From the NCBI RefSeq assembly GCF_003991225.1, contig NZ_JTFC01000027.1, forward strand, positions 1 to 53,516: a stretch of DNA of 53,516 nucleotides, read 5' to 3'. The notes beneath the pieces were generated by a model that saw only the letters and a list, made by a program, of their open reading frames with translations, was not told the DNA's origin and made no database searches. Made by a program: the position numbers and the translations under genes. This document shows, in pieces, positions 33,728-42,552 of the stretch. Each line of letters begins with the position of its first letter. The first letter of the stretch is position 1. The DNA comes from Candidatus Kurthia intestinigallinarum. Its GTDB lineage: Bacteria; Bacillota; Bacilli; Bacillales_A; Planococcaceae.

Positions 33728-34642
33728 ATGCATCATCATATTTCAATGATTACAAAAAACGCGAATACCAATAACCACTTCTATCGTCATATTTTAGGCT
33801 TACGCCGTGTGAAACTGACAGTCAATCAAGATGATCCGCATATGTACCATTTATTTTATGGAGATACGACGGGAACCCCGGGCACAAATATTACATTTTT
33901 CGAGATGAAAATTGCTGGTGCAACACATCGCGGCACAAACGCAATCACAGGCTTTTCATTGATTGTGCCATCAGAAGAAAGCCTTATATTTTGGCAGCAA
34001 CGCTTTACACAATATGATGTGAAGCATGGGGATATTACAACGTATGCAAATCACCCAGCACTTCCTTTTGAAGATGAAGATGGTCTACGCATGCATTTAA
34101 TCGTTGCAGATGACCGTGAAGATTTCTGGGAACCTTGGCCACAAACAGATATTCCAGAAGAGCACTTAATTCAAGGTATGGGTACCGTTGAAATGACCGT
34201 TCGTGACGAAGCGGCACTTGCCAAAACATTAACAGAAATTTTTGGCTATACTGCACAGAATCATATTTATCAAAAACAACTCGGCTCAGCACTTGGTGAA
34301 ATCATGGTCATTGAACAACAGGGAGACCGCGAAAAACCTGGACGCGGCAGCATTCATCACCTTGCATTACGCGTCAAAGATTTAGAGGAGCTTGAAGATG
34401 TCCTAGCACAAGCGCGTGCACATGGTTTTAAATCAGAGGGCATTATTGACCGCTACTTCTTCCAAAGCATCTATTTCCGTGAGGCCAATCATATTTTAAT
34501 CGAGGTAGCGACAGATGGACCTGGATTTACGATTGATGAAAATCGCGCGCATATGGGCGAAACACTCGATTTACCACCATTTTTAGAACAACGTCGCGCA
34601 GAAATCGAAGAAAAATTAACCGTTATTGAGGAGGAATTATAA
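33728..34642 (+). CDS. Ring-cleaving (VOC-fold) dioxygenase, MhqO-like
   Basis: A 304-residue protein with two vicinal-oxygen-chelate domains. Metal-ligand His residues lie in MHHHISMITKNANTNNHFYR and SIHHLALRVKDLEELEDVLA, with a C-terminal Glu in HILIEVATDGPGF. Related Bacillus enzymes (MhqA/MhqO) open the ring of hydroquinones or catechols and protect against quinone stress. The start has TAGGAGG seven bases upstream. It is the first gene of a three-gene operon with a luciferase-like oxidoreductase and an OsmC-like gene. Confidence 0.88.
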   Translation: MHHHISMITKNANTNNHFYRHILGLRRVKLTVNQDDPHMYHLFYGDTTGTPGTNITFFEMKIAGATHRGTNAITGFSLIVPSEESLIFWQQRFTQYDVKHGDITTYANHPALPFEDEDGLRMHLIVADDREDFWEPWPQTDIPEEHLIQGMGTVEMTVRDEAALAKTLTEIFGYTAQNHIYQKQLGSALGEIMVIEQQGDREKPGRGSIHHLALRVKDLEELEDVLAQARAHGFKSEGIIDRYFFQSIYFREANHILIEVATDGPGFTIDENRAHMGETLDLPPFLEQRRAEIEEKLTVIEEEL

Positions 34643-35701
34643 ATGAAAAACCGCATCAACCCAGCAAATGGCATGGAGTTTGGTTTGTATTCACTTGGCG
34701 ATCACATTCCAAATCCATTAACAGGCTCTCGTCTATCTGCTGGTGAACGTATTCAAGAAATTATCGAATTGGCACGTCTAGCAGAGGATGTTGGCATTGA
34801 TGTCTTTGGTGTAGGCGAAAGTCACCAGAGCTACTTTACAACACAGGCGCATACGGTCGTGCTTGGTGCCATTGCACAGGCGACAAATACTATTAAATTA
34901 ACAAGCTCTGCCTCTGTTATTAGTGTGGCGGATCCGGTTCGTGTATATGAAGAATTCGCAACACTAGACTTAATCTCAAATGGACGTGCAGAAATCGTTG
35001 CAGGACGTGGCTCTCGTGTCGGTGCCTATGATTTATTCGGTGTTGATTTAAAAGACTATGAGGCGATTTTTGAAGAAAAATTAGCGCTATTAAAACAAAT
35101 TAACGATGCACAAGGTTTAGTTAACTGGGAAGGTCAATTCCGTAAACCACTTGTGAATGCCGATATTTTACCAAAACCATCAGAAGGGACACTGCCATTA
35201 TGGCGTGCAGTTGGTGGTCCTCCGGGGTCAGCGATTAAGGCTGGCTATATGGGTGTGCCAATGATGCTCACAACACTTGGCGGACCTGCGCAAAACTTCG
35301 CCGTATCGGTTGATGCCTATTACGAGGCACTTGAACGTAGCGGCTTTAAGCGCGAGGATTTCCCTCTTGCAACAGCAAGTCTATTCCATGTAGGTGATAC
35401 AGCTGAGCTTGCTGCAAATGGCGCACACCCTCATTTATCAGGTGGCTTCCAAGCGATTCGTGGTAGCGGCTATCCGTTCGCGCAGGTAGCTAATGCCGCA
35501 CAGGACCCTACTGATGCCTTGATGGTCGGTGATAGCCAAATGATTATTGAAAAAATCTTATACCAATACGAATTATTCGGTATGCACCGCTTTATGGCGC
35601 AAATTGACTTTGGTGGGGTGCCATTCGATAAATTAATGCATAATATCGAAATCATTGGCCGCGATATTTTACCAGCTATTAAAAAATACACAAAAGCGTA
35701 A
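34643..35701 (+). CDS. LLM-class flavin-dependent oxidoreductase
   Basis: A 352-residue TIM-barrel protein of the bacterial luciferase-like family, which uses reduced flavin. Typical parts are LARLAEDVGIDVFGVGESHQ, KLTSSASVISVADPVRVYEE, NGRAEIVAGRGSRVGAYDLF and PLWRAVGGPPGSAIKAGYMG. It begins directly after the dioxygenase stop with GAGGAGG inside the previous gene. The substrate is unknown, perhaps a quinone or another aromatic compound, given its neighbours. Confidence 0.9.
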   Translation: MKNRINPANGMEFGLYSLGDHIPNPLTGSRLSAGERIQEIIELARLAEDVGIDVFGVGESHQSYFTTQAHTVVLGAIAQATNTIKLTSSASVISVADPVRVYEEFATLDLISNGRAEIVAGRGSRVGAYDLFGVDLKDYEAIFEEKLALLKQINDAQGLVNWEGQFRKPLVNADILPKPSEGTLPLWRAVGGPPGSAIKAGYMGVPMMLTTLGGPAQNFAVSVDAYYEALERSGFKREDFPLATASLFHVGDTAELAANGAHPHLSGGFQAIRGSGYPFAQVANAAQDPTDALMVGDSQMIIEKILYQYELFGMHRFMAQIDFGGVPFDKLMHNIEIIGRDILPAIKKYTKA

Positions 35702-35713
35702 AGGGGTTTTGAC

Positions 35714-36104
35714 ATGACACGTATTCATTATGACAATCAGCAGGCAACGATTACAAATGATGCGGGTATGACCGCTACGAGCTTTAATGGTGACATCGAT
35801 GCGCAAGGTTTTCGACCAAAGGAACTACTAGAGGCGGCGGTTGCGCTCTGTATGACGATGAACGTACGAAAAGTCTTAGAACGCGACGGCATTGATTTTC
35901 AGCTAGAGGACGTAGTAGCAACGGCTACTGCCTCTAAAAGAGGATGGTATCACAAACCGCTTTACTACGATTGACGTTGAGCTCACATTGCCTGCTCATT
36001 TAGAGGCAGCTTACCGTACCAAATTAATCAAAATTGCTGAACGTGGCTGCACGATTGGCAATACAATCAAAGCATCTGCTAGCATTTCTGTAACCGAAGC
36101 TTAA
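35714..36104 (+). pseudogene. OsmC-family protein gene with a one-base frameshift
   Basis: The first part reads MTRIHYDNQQATITNDAGMT and LEAAVALCMTMNVRKVLERD, with the first OsmC cysteine. At the run AAAA (35935-35938) one extra A shifts the frame. After it, the other frame gives TIDVELTLPAHLEAAYRTKL and IAERGCTIGNTIKASASISV with the second cysteine, so the complete protein would be about 129 residues. OsmC proteins reduce organic hydroperoxides. The frameshift is in a homopolymer and may be a sequencing error or phase variation as well as true decay. Confidence 0.88.
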
Positions 36105-36111
36105 TCGTAAT

Positions 36112-36150
36112 AAAAAGAGGGATCGCGCCAATACGCGACCCCTCTTTTTT
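36112..36150. terminator. Bidirectional terminator after osmC
   Basis: AAAAAGAGGGATCGCG and CGCGACCCCTCTTTTTT form a strong stem with CAATA loop, shared by the convergent osmC and SH3-like genes. Confidence 0.92.
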
Positions 36151-36616
36151 AATATTTCATATAGGCTGTCATAACATACCCTTCGATACATCGCCATGTG
36201 TTATGCCAATGAATTTTTGTCCATTCCCCGCCATCTTCTACAACTTCTACACGTGAACCAAAGGATAATGTACCAATTTTTTTGCTCGTTTGATAGGGCT
36301 CCTCAAAAATGACCACATCTTCTTTGGCCATTAATTCGCTCACGCCGTCAATATTGACCTGCAAATACGATAACTTCATATAACGACCGTCTGTTAGACA
36401 AACCCATTTTTCATTTATAAACTGCGCGACGACCACTTGCTGATGTACGCCATCTACAACTGCCGGAAGCGTTCCTTGTCGCGCGCCTTTAACCGCATCA
36501 TAATAGGGCGCATCCTTTGCTAAATAAAATATTTGATTCACCTGTTTTTTTCGTTTGGCTGCGATGAGGGCTACTATGACCGTTAGCGCAGTACCTATTA
36601 TTAGTTTTTTCTTCAT
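36149..36616 (-). CDS. Membrane-anchored SH3-like domain protein
   Basis: A 155-residue protein. MKKKLIIGTALTVIVALIAA is an N-terminal signal anchor. The C-terminal part (EEPYQTSKKIGTLSFGSRVE then WTKIHWHNTWRCIEGYVMT) looks like a bacterial SH3 domain, often used to bind cell-wall peptides. The start at 36616 follows AAGGAAAGGG; the longer frame has none. Probably located outside the membrane near the wall. The exact role is unknown. Confidence 0.78.
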   Translation of the reverse strand: MKKKLIIGTALTVIVALIAAKRKKQVNQIFYLAKDAPYYDAVKGARQGTLPAVVDGVHQQVVVAQFINEKWVCLTDGRYMKLSYLQVNIDGVSELMAKEDVVIFEEPYQTSKKIGTLSFGSRVEVVEDGGEWTKIHWHNTWRCIEGYVMTAYMKY

Positions 36617-36723
36617 TATTCTCGCCCTTTCCTTCGTTAAACGATACTCATAATGATGCAATCATTGATTTCACTATTCATTTGCAGTTATAATAAACTC
36701 AATTTAAGTCTTAAGGAGCATCT

Positions 36724-37371
36724 ATGTATATTTTAGACCAATCTAATCCATTCGAAGCACAAACGATGGCGTTTTCGCATCGTGAAAATCAAATTGTACA
36801 AGAATACAATCAGCTATTTGAATATTTTCTAGCAATGGCCGATAAATGTTCGATTATTAACTTAAATGAGCAACTGTTAGAAAATCAGTCATTACACATC
36901 ATACGTCGTACTTTGTTAAATGGTAAAATTCATTTTCATTTCCAACTGGGTGAGGCAGAGCGACAATTTATTCGTACACTTATGCAGCATAACATCCAAT
37001 GTACCTTTGAAAAAAATCAAAGCATCATCGCTTTATTTGATGAACACATTCTCTTTTTTCAAAAAACGCCATTTACTTGTCAGTTCATCGAGACTTCGCA
37101 AGTACCAGCTACGTATGAACTCATTGAAGAAAAGCCAGCGCATTTTATTTTACAATCTGCACAGGCTGCTAAACTATTGCAAATTCTTGCTGCACAGCTA
37201 TTCCATGAAACGATTCCACTAGAAACAACGATCCATTTAGAAAAAGAGCCTCATTTCGTAGACTTTGACCCATCAAATCCGTTTGAAATACACATTCAAA
37301 CAACTAAAACCGCCGTAGAATTAACCCAAATTTTAACAGAAGCAATGCTCATTTATTACGAAAAAAAATAA
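36724..37371 (+). CDS. Hypothetical protein, 215 residues
   Basis: A soluble protein (MYILDQSNPFEAQTMAFSHR ... TQILTEAMLIYYEKK) of mixed helix and strand, without signal peptide or motif that I recognise. AAGGAG lies before the ATG and a strong terminator follows the stop, so it is a single-gene transcript. The body (LENQSLHIIRRTLLNGKIHF) is slightly like sensor or DNA-binding accessory domains, but not enough to name. Confidence 0.7.
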   Translation: MYILDQSNPFEAQTMAFSHRENQIVQEYNQLFEYFLAMADKCSIINLNEQLLENQSLHIIRRTLLNGKIHFHFQLGEAERQFIRTLMQHNIQCTFEKNQSIIALFDEHILFFQKTPFTCQFIETSQVPATYELIEEKPAHFILQSAQAAKLLQILAAQLFHETIPLETTIHLEKEPHFVDFDPSNPFEIHIQTTKTAVELTQILTEAMLIYYEKK

Positions 37372-37408
37372 AAATCACGACCGACAATTGTTGGACGTGA
37401 TTTTTTTG
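37371..37408. terminator. Bidirectional terminator
   Basis: AAAATCACGACCGACAA and TTGTTGGACGTGATTTTTTT form the stem between the hypothetical gene and the convergent yitT-like gene. Confidence 0.9.
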
Positions 37409-38236
37409 TTAACGTGGCATTGAAAAACCTCGACCTAAAATATCTGACGCATTTAAGAAAATAACGAATGAATCTGTTTCTTGTTGGAGTAATTCCTTTA
37501 AATAAACGGCCTCTGCCTGTTCAACGACCGTAAATAATAAGGCTTTTTGCTGTTTTGAATAGCCCCCCTCAGACCACAGCTTCGTCATACCACGGTCAAT
37601 TTCATCGTGAATGAGCTTTTTCACGGCTTCTTCCTGGTCCGTCACAATTAACACCAGCTTCGATGTCGATGTGCGTAGCTGTACAAGATCAATCACCTTA
37701 CCTGTAATGAAAATCGCAATCATCGCATATAGCGCAAGCTCGAGATTAAAAACAAACATCGCCCAAATGACAATCGTTGCATCGATTAAAATTTGCGCAA
37801 AACCACTTGAAAAATGGAAATATTTTTTCAGTAACTGGCCAATAATCGTCGTCCCACCTGTAGAGCCATTACCACGGAATACGAGCCCTAGTCCAAGACC
37901 CGTCAAAATCCCACCATAAATTGACGCGAGCATTGGATCTTCCACACCCGCTGGTAGCTTACTCGTTAAGGCGATAAATAATGGTAATAAGGTCGTCCCA
38001 ATAAGCGTTTTAACACTAAAGCTTTTTCCTAATAAAAAATAGCCTAAAATAAATAATGGTAGGTTCATCGAAATTTGAACAAGCGAAGGTGTCCAACCAT
38101 ATAACTCATGCAAAATGGTACTGATGCCAACGACGCCACCAGCCGCAAGTTTTGCTGGTAGTAAAAAGGCATTATAGGAAATCCCCAAAATCAACGTTCC
38201 GATAATAATTAAACTGTACGAGCGCAATTCCTTCAT
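37409..38236 (-). CDS. YitT-family membrane protein
   Basis: A 275-residue protein with five or six membrane segments (SLIIIGTLILGISYNAFLLP; YGGILTGLGLGLVFRGNGST) and a C-terminal cytosolic DUF2179 domain (ALLFTVVEQAEAVYLKELLQ). GGVVGISTILHELYG is typical of the YitT/DUF161 family, which is common and multi-copy in Bacillales. A transport role is suspected, not shown. Confidence 0.92.
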   Translation of the reverse strand: MKELRSYSLIIIGTLILGISYNAFLLPAKLAAGGVVGISTILHELYGWTPSLVQISMNLPLFILGYFLLGKSFSVKTLIGTTLLPLFIALTSKLPAGVEDPMLASIYGGILTGLGLGLVFRGNGSTGGTTIIGQLLKKYFHFSSGFAQILIDATIVIWAMFVFNLELALYAMIAIFITGKVIDLVQLRTSTSKLVLIVTDQEEAVKKLIHDEIDRGMTKLWSEGGYSKQQKALLFTVVEQAEAVYLKELLQQETDSFVIFLNASDILGRGFSMPR

Positions 38237-38405
38237 ACTTTCTGTTCCCTTCTATGTAGATGTATTGCTATTGTACCGAATGTCATAGCTGTTCTACAAT
38301 GATTGCATGAAAATTTTAAGTCTTATGAATATTTTGTTTAAAAAATAAATTCCCACCCGATAGCTATAGTATAATGAAGCTCATTAAATAGAGAGAAGGT
38401 GCACC

Positions 38406-39260
38406 ATGTCGATTGAACAATTAAAAAAATGCTTCACTACCGGCAACTACCGCGATGCACTGGCAATTGGTGAAAGCTTACTTAATGATACAACTTTAAC
38501 AGACGACCAAAAACGTCATGTTCTCTATTGCTGTACATTATGCGCGCGTTATATAGAAGAACCTGATTTTATTTTGTACTATTTCAAATTATTTAGTGAA
38601 CATATGCCTGTAGCAGCCTCACTAGAACAGCAAATTCCTTTTTTACACTGTAAAGTAGCCATTTTATTTTTTGCAAATCAACATCAACAGGCTCTTGAAC
38701 TTGCTAACTCCTTACTACTGACAATTAAAAATCTACCAAATTTACATGATTATATTTATATTTACGCATCCGTCTTACACTATAAATTACTGTATTTCCT
38801 TAATTCTGGGCTCTACACACAGGCCGTCAAAACGTACAATGACTTGGATAAATTTATGATTGAAGCGCTTGAAGTATCTGTGCCGACCTTACTTATGCAA
38901 ATTCATGGGCATCTCACAAGTGCCTACTTACGCCTAGCACAGTGGCGCACAGCAAATGAACTTATTCAAGCGATGCTACAAACGCCTTGGCTCGAAAAAG
39001 CGCCGTATATAAAAGCACATCTTCAAATTCGCGAAAATGCCTTGCATCATATTTTGTCCGGTAAGGATTTCTCATATGATGCAAATCATGAGCTATTTCT
39101 TATATGCCAACCCATGTCGCGTATTACCTTATCGGTATTTCTTGGCGACATCAAAGCATTGCAAGCGCATTCTTCGTCTATTACTACATTGTATGTAGAA
39201 TGGGAAAATTATCTAACCGCCGCACCAAGTGGCCAAGAATTAATTGCCTATTTAGCATAA
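38406..39260 (+). CDS. Helical-repeat (TPR-like) hypothetical protein
   Basis: A 284-residue, mostly helical protein. Repeated units such as CFTTGNYRDALAIGESLLND and FANQHQQALELANSLLLTIK resemble TPR helices. The C-terminus (FLGDIKALQAHSSSITTLYV) is distinct. GAGAGAAGGTG precedes the ATG. No named family; it may be a scaffold or regulator. Confidence 0.7.
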   Translation: MSIEQLKKCFTTGNYRDALAIGESLLNDTTLTDDQKRHVLYCCTLCARYIEEPDFILYYFKLFSEHMPVAASLEQQIPFLHCKVAILFFANQHQQALELANSLLLTIKNLPNLHDYIYIYASVLHYKLLYFLNSGLYTQAVKTYNDLDKFMIEALEVSVPTLLMQIHGHLTSAYLRLAQWRTANELIQAMLQTPWLEKAPYIKAHLQIRENALHHILSGKDFSYDANHELFLICQPMSRITLSVFLGDIKALQAHSSSITTLYVEWENYLTAAPSGQELIAYLA

Positions 39261-39268
39261 CAAATTTT

Positions 39269-39378
39269 CTTTTTTTTAGCGTTCGCAACGAAAAACCGGA
39301 ACCGCGCTACAGCACGATTCCGGTTTTTCTTATGCTCATATGAACGATTGTTTTTATACGTATGTCCCAGTCTCTTTT
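39269..39378. repeat. Palindromic GGGACA element, copy 2 (left end missing)
   Basis: Same order as copy 1: TTTTTTTTAGCGTTCGCAAC, then AAAAACCGGAACCGCG and the pairing arm CACGATTCCGGTTTTT, GCTCATATGAAC, and TATGTCCCAGTCTCTTTT. The starting GAGGNTGGGACA end is gone. It lies between convergent genes and can act as their terminator. Confidence 0.82.
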
Positions 39379-39382
39379 GTAT

Positions 39383-40258
39383 TTAAAGATGTTCTTTTTT
39401 CATAAACACATTTGTTTTCGGTACATAATTTGCGATGAGCACACCACTTAAAATAAGCACTGCTCCAGCAACTGCTACACCCGTCATCACTTCGCCAAAA
39501 ATCATAAAGGCAAAAATAACTGCGAATACAGGCTCTAAAGAGAAAATAAAACCCGCTTCTTCTGCTGATGTATAGCGCTGTGCCACTGGTTGCAGCACAT
39601 AGCCATACGCTGAACATAATAGTGCCATTCCTAAAATAGCCATCCATTCATTCATTGTTGCAGGCATCATCGGTGCTTCTACCGCAAAGCCTACACAACC
39701 ATATAATGCGGTAAAGCCTAACTGGAAAATACCGAGCTGCAGCGGCTGTACTTTCTTAGCATAATGATTTGTCCACACTAAATAGAGTGCATTGCAAATC
39801 GCGCATAATAAACAAAGAATTGCCCCGTACGATAAGCCAAAATCATCGCCGATTGTAAGCAGTGCAAGGCCTGCAACTACTACTGCAAGGCTCATCATCG
39901 TTTTACGCGATGGAATATGTTTGGTTATTAACGCATGAAGCAATGGTACAAAGACCACCGTTGTACTCGTTAAAAAGCTCGCCGTTGATACCGTTGTAGA
40001 CTGCATGCCATTTAATAAGAATACAAATACCCCGTACAGCGGCAATGCGAGAATAGCACTTGCGACTAGTGTTTGCTTTGTGACACGGATAATTTTTTTA
40101 TAAAATAGCGCAGCCATCACGATAAATGCGAGCGCAAAACGCCACACAATAATCGATGATGTATTGAGTGATTCTAATCCCACTTTCATAAATATATATG
40201 AACTCCCCCACGCAATGGCTATGGAGATTAATAATAAATTTGCTCTTGTATGACTCAT
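39383..40258 (-). CDS. DMT-superfamily (EamA) transporter
   Basis: A 291-residue protein with ten hydrophobic helices in two EamA halves (LLLISIAIAWGSSYIFMKVG; LQLGIFQLGFTALYGCVGFA). FSLEPVFAVIFAFMIFGEVM is the family hallmark. Members export amino acids or other metabolites. It is divergent from a LysR regulator that probably controls it through the palindrome at 40325. Confidence 0.93.
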   Translation of the reverse strand: MSHTRANLLLISIAIAWGSSYIFMKVGLESLNTSSIIVWRFALAFIVMAALFYKKIIRVTKQTLVASAILALPLYGVFVFLLNGMQSTTVSTASFLTSTTVVFVPLLHALITKHIPSRKTMMSLAVVVAGLALLTIGDDFGLSYGAILCLLCAICNALYLVWTNHYAKKVQPLQLGIFQLGFTALYGCVGFAVEAPMMPATMNEWMAILGMALLCSAYGYVLQPVAQRYTSAEEAGFIFSLEPVFAVIFAFMIFGEVMTGVAVAGAVLILSGVLIANYVPKTNVFMKKEHL

Positions 40259-40324
40259 CGTTCGACGTTCCTTCCACCTAAAATCCTTTGTTATTTTAGC
40301 ACCATCTATTGCATTAATAAAACG

Positions 40325-40345
40325 AATGTTTATAATATAAACATT
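40325..40345. promoter_or_regulatory. Palindromic LysR-type operator between eamA and lysR
   Basis: Arms AATGTTTAT and ATAAACATT, exactly complementary, with the spacer AAT. This dyad lies in the divergent promoter region, as expected for a LysR box. It may also overlap the lysR promoter (TATAAT at 40331-40336). Confidence 0.72.
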
Positions 40346-40372
40346 AGAAAATCTTATTTAAGAGGACACATT

Positions 40373-41248
40373 ATGAATTCATACGAAGCATTTTTAAAAA
40401 TCATTGAAACAGGGAGTTTTACCGCCGCTGCTAAGCAGTTAGGCTACACACAGTCAGCTGTGAGCCAAATCGTACAATCACTCGAATATGAGCTCGATAC
40501 ACAGCTTGTAATCCGTTCACGCAAGGGGATTACATTAACCCCAGATGGTGAGCAATTTTTACCATATATTAAAAATATTTGCTACGCTGAAAAAGAGTTA
40601 TTTAAAAAGCAACATGAAATGAAAGGACTTGATAAGGGCATCGTTAAAATCGGTGCGCTTACGAGTGTCGCATGTCATATTTTACCGAATAGTATTAAGC
40701 GTTTTAAACGTACATTTCCCGGCGTGCAATTTGAAATTCGTCAGGGTGAATATACAGATATTACGAATTGGATTTTAGAGGGTGCTGTTGATTTCGGCTT
40801 TTTAAGTGACCAAACGAGTCCACTTCTAACGATGCATCATTTGATGGATGATCCACTACTTGCGGTCTTATCACCGCTTGATGCCCTTGCAAAAGAAGCC
40901 TCCCTATCACTCGAATCACTCGCTACCGAACCATTTGTGTTAATTGATGAGGGCGAGTCGAATGATGCGCTAGAGCTATTTGAAGCGGCTAATTTAGAGG
41001 CAGATATTCATTATATTGTCGAGGAGGATTATGCGGCAATGGCATTAATTGAACAGCAGCTTGGTGTGGCGATTATGCCAGAACTCATGCTTGCACGTTC
41101 GCCCTATCGTGTGACAACACGTCCCCTTAAGCCTGCCGCCATGCGTCCACTGCATTTAGCATATAAAGATTATAAAATTCTACCGATTGCGAGTCGTAGC
41201 TTTATTGATTCGTTAATTGCACAATTCGCTAAGCAAAAAATCTTATAA
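40373..41248 (+). CDS. LysR-family transcriptional regulator
   Basis: A 291-residue regulator. The N-terminal winged helix (MNSYEAFLKIIETGSFTAAA, KQLGYTQSAVSQIVQSLEYE) is followed by the substrate-binding domain (KIGALTSVACHILPNSIKRF; FEIRQGEYTDITNWILEGAV). The open frame extends 123 bases upstream through the operator, but the ATG at 40373 has AGAGGA at good spacing and the standard LysR N-terminus. It probably regulates the divergent EamA transporter. Confidence 0.93.
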   Translation: MNSYEAFLKIIETGSFTAAAKQLGYTQSAVSQIVQSLEYELDTQLVIRSRKGITLTPDGEQFLPYIKNICYAEKELFKKQHEMKGLDKGIVKIGALTSVACHILPNSIKRFKRTFPGVQFEIRQGEYTDITNWILEGAVDFGFLSDQTSPLLTMHHLMDDPLLAVLSPLDALAKEASLSLESLATEPFVLIDEGESNDALELFEAANLEADIHYIVEEDYAAMALIEQQLGVAIMPELMLARSPYRVTTRPLKPAAMRPLHLAYKDYKILPIASRSFIDSLIAQFAKQKIL

Positions 41249-41288
41249 AAAAGGAGTCACCCATTTTTGGGCAACTCCTTTTTTTATT
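41246..41288. terminator. Bidirectional terminator after lysR
   Basis: AAAAAAGGAGTCACCC and GGGCAACTCCTTTTTTT form the stem, shared with the convergent gene at 41284. Confidence 0.9.
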
Positions 41289-41631
41289 GCATTACCTGTC
41301 GCACGCGTTGTGGAATCATTACCACTGCCGGTGTCAGCTCCTCTGGTCGAAAGGTGTTATCAATACATTTATCCCAGTATGCCAAATGCTTCACATCAAT
41401 CCAGTGCGTCGATTCCTCGACGTCGATGCCGCCAGGACCTTGTACCGAATACCAATACAAATACTCGCTACCATCCTTATGCTCGCGTAAAATCGTTTCG
41501 ACATACATTTTTTCGCCCTCTAATGTTACAAGGACATCCTTCATATTGTCATTTAAAAATTGCAGCCATTCATCAACGACCGCAGACTTTCCTTCCTTTA
41601 CTTTAAAGCGTGTACATTCTACCTGTACCAT
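41284..41631 (-). CDS. DUF6176-like small protein
   Basis: A 115-residue protein, MVQVECTRFKVKEGKSAVVD then EWLQFLNDNMKDVLVTLEGE, with alternating strands like a dimeric alpha-beta barrel domain. I connect it with the DUF6176 family of Bacillales, of unknown function. The ATG at 41631 was chosen because GGAGGGG stands six bases upstream. The longer frame overlaps a terminator and the next gene. Confidence 0.7.
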   Translation of the reverse strand: MVQVECTRFKVKEGKSAVVDEWLQFLNDNMKDVLVTLEGEKMYVETILREHKDGSEYLYWYSVQGPGGIDVEESTHWIDVKHLAYWDKCIDNTFRPEELTPAVVMIPQRVRQVMQ

Positions 41632-41658
41632 CGTCATCCCCTCCATATTCATTATACA

Positions 41659-41692
41659 AAAAAAGGAACCACGAATACGTGATTCCTTCCAA
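41659..41692 (-). terminator. Terminator of the FhuF-like gene
   Basis: AAGGAACCACG and CGTGATTCCTT pair around AATA with an A run on one side, which reads as a T run on the minus strand. It is placed just after the stop at 41694. Confidence 0.8.
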
Positions 41693-41693
41693 A

Positions 41694-42413
41694 TTAATCC
41701 TGCTCGAGTGGGCAATAGCCACATGCCCCAAGCCCTGGGATGTCCTTTGATAAGCAGCAAGATTTGCGAATCGGCTGATTGACAAGGCTTGCGGGTGCTT
41801 TGCCTTTTGTATAGTCATAATACAATGATTTTTGGCTGAAGCGGGCCCATACTTCTGGTGATTCTAATAGTTCTAAATCATCCATTGCACGGTCTGCTAG
41901 AAGCGGATCATCGAGTAACTTCGCATAGATATTTGTGATATGCACAAAGAAATTATCCCAAATGACGCGTGGTGAAATCGCCGTCACATTACGCAAATCC
42001 TGCACAACCTGATAGCATTGCTTGTATAAAATAGTGGCCATCGTATAAGCACGGTCATCGTCGTCCACATAGCGCCAATCATTTGGATTTGCGAACATAC
42101 AAATCGTGTAGACACCATTTTCATTCGTCGCATCAAAGCGTAAATCCTCTTCGTTACCATCCCATACCTCATCAAACGCGGTCAGCATATAAAACTGCAT
42201 CGCAATAAATTGACCATAGCGCTTTGAAAAATGCGAAATCGCAGCGGCCTTCGAAGTCGCATTCGTAATCCCCTGCATTAAGTCGCCCATTTCATCTTCC
42301 TGGAAAAATTGCTTATGCACGCGGTCAAGCGTAAAGAGTGAACGCACGGGTGGTGTTGTATAAACATTGTACGAATCAAGCATGAGCACTTGATCCATTG
42401 TTAAAGCTGGCAT
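41694..42413 (-). CDS. FhuF-type siderophore iron reductase
   Basis: A 239-residue protein whose C-terminus reads CCLSKDIPGLGACGYCPL. This is exactly the C-C-x10-C-x2-C pattern that binds the [2Fe-2S] cluster in FhuF-like ferric siderophore reductases. These cytosolic proteins release iron from siderophores after import. The rest is helical (AAAISHFSKRYGQFIAMQFY). It is not next to siderophore uptake genes here. No Fur box was clearly identified upstream. Confidence 0.85.
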   Translation of the reverse strand: MPALTMDQVLMLDSYNVYTTPPVRSLFTLDRVHKQFFQEDEMGDLMQGITNATSKAAAISHFSKRYGQFIAMQFYMLTAFDEVWDGNEEDLRFDATNENGVYTICMFANPNDWRYVDDDDRAYTMATILYKQCYQVVQDLRNVTAISPRVIWDNFFVHITNIYAKLLDDPLLADRAMDDLELLESPEVWARFSQKSLYYDYTKGKAPASLVNQPIRKSCCLSKDIPGLGACGYCPLEQD

Positions 42414-42552
42414 TGTATCACCTGAATTCTTAAGTAGTCCTCTTTATCATAATACAAATCATTTTAAAATGTGCAATTACCGGTCTAAACACTCGGACAC
42501 ATAGACAAATTTTCATTTTTTTCCTACACTAAGCATAGTTAAAGGAGCGATA

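Noticed and set aside
39104-39343. 79-residue frame at the end of the TPR-like gene
   Set aside because: It overlaps the real frame and runs into palindromic element copy 2.
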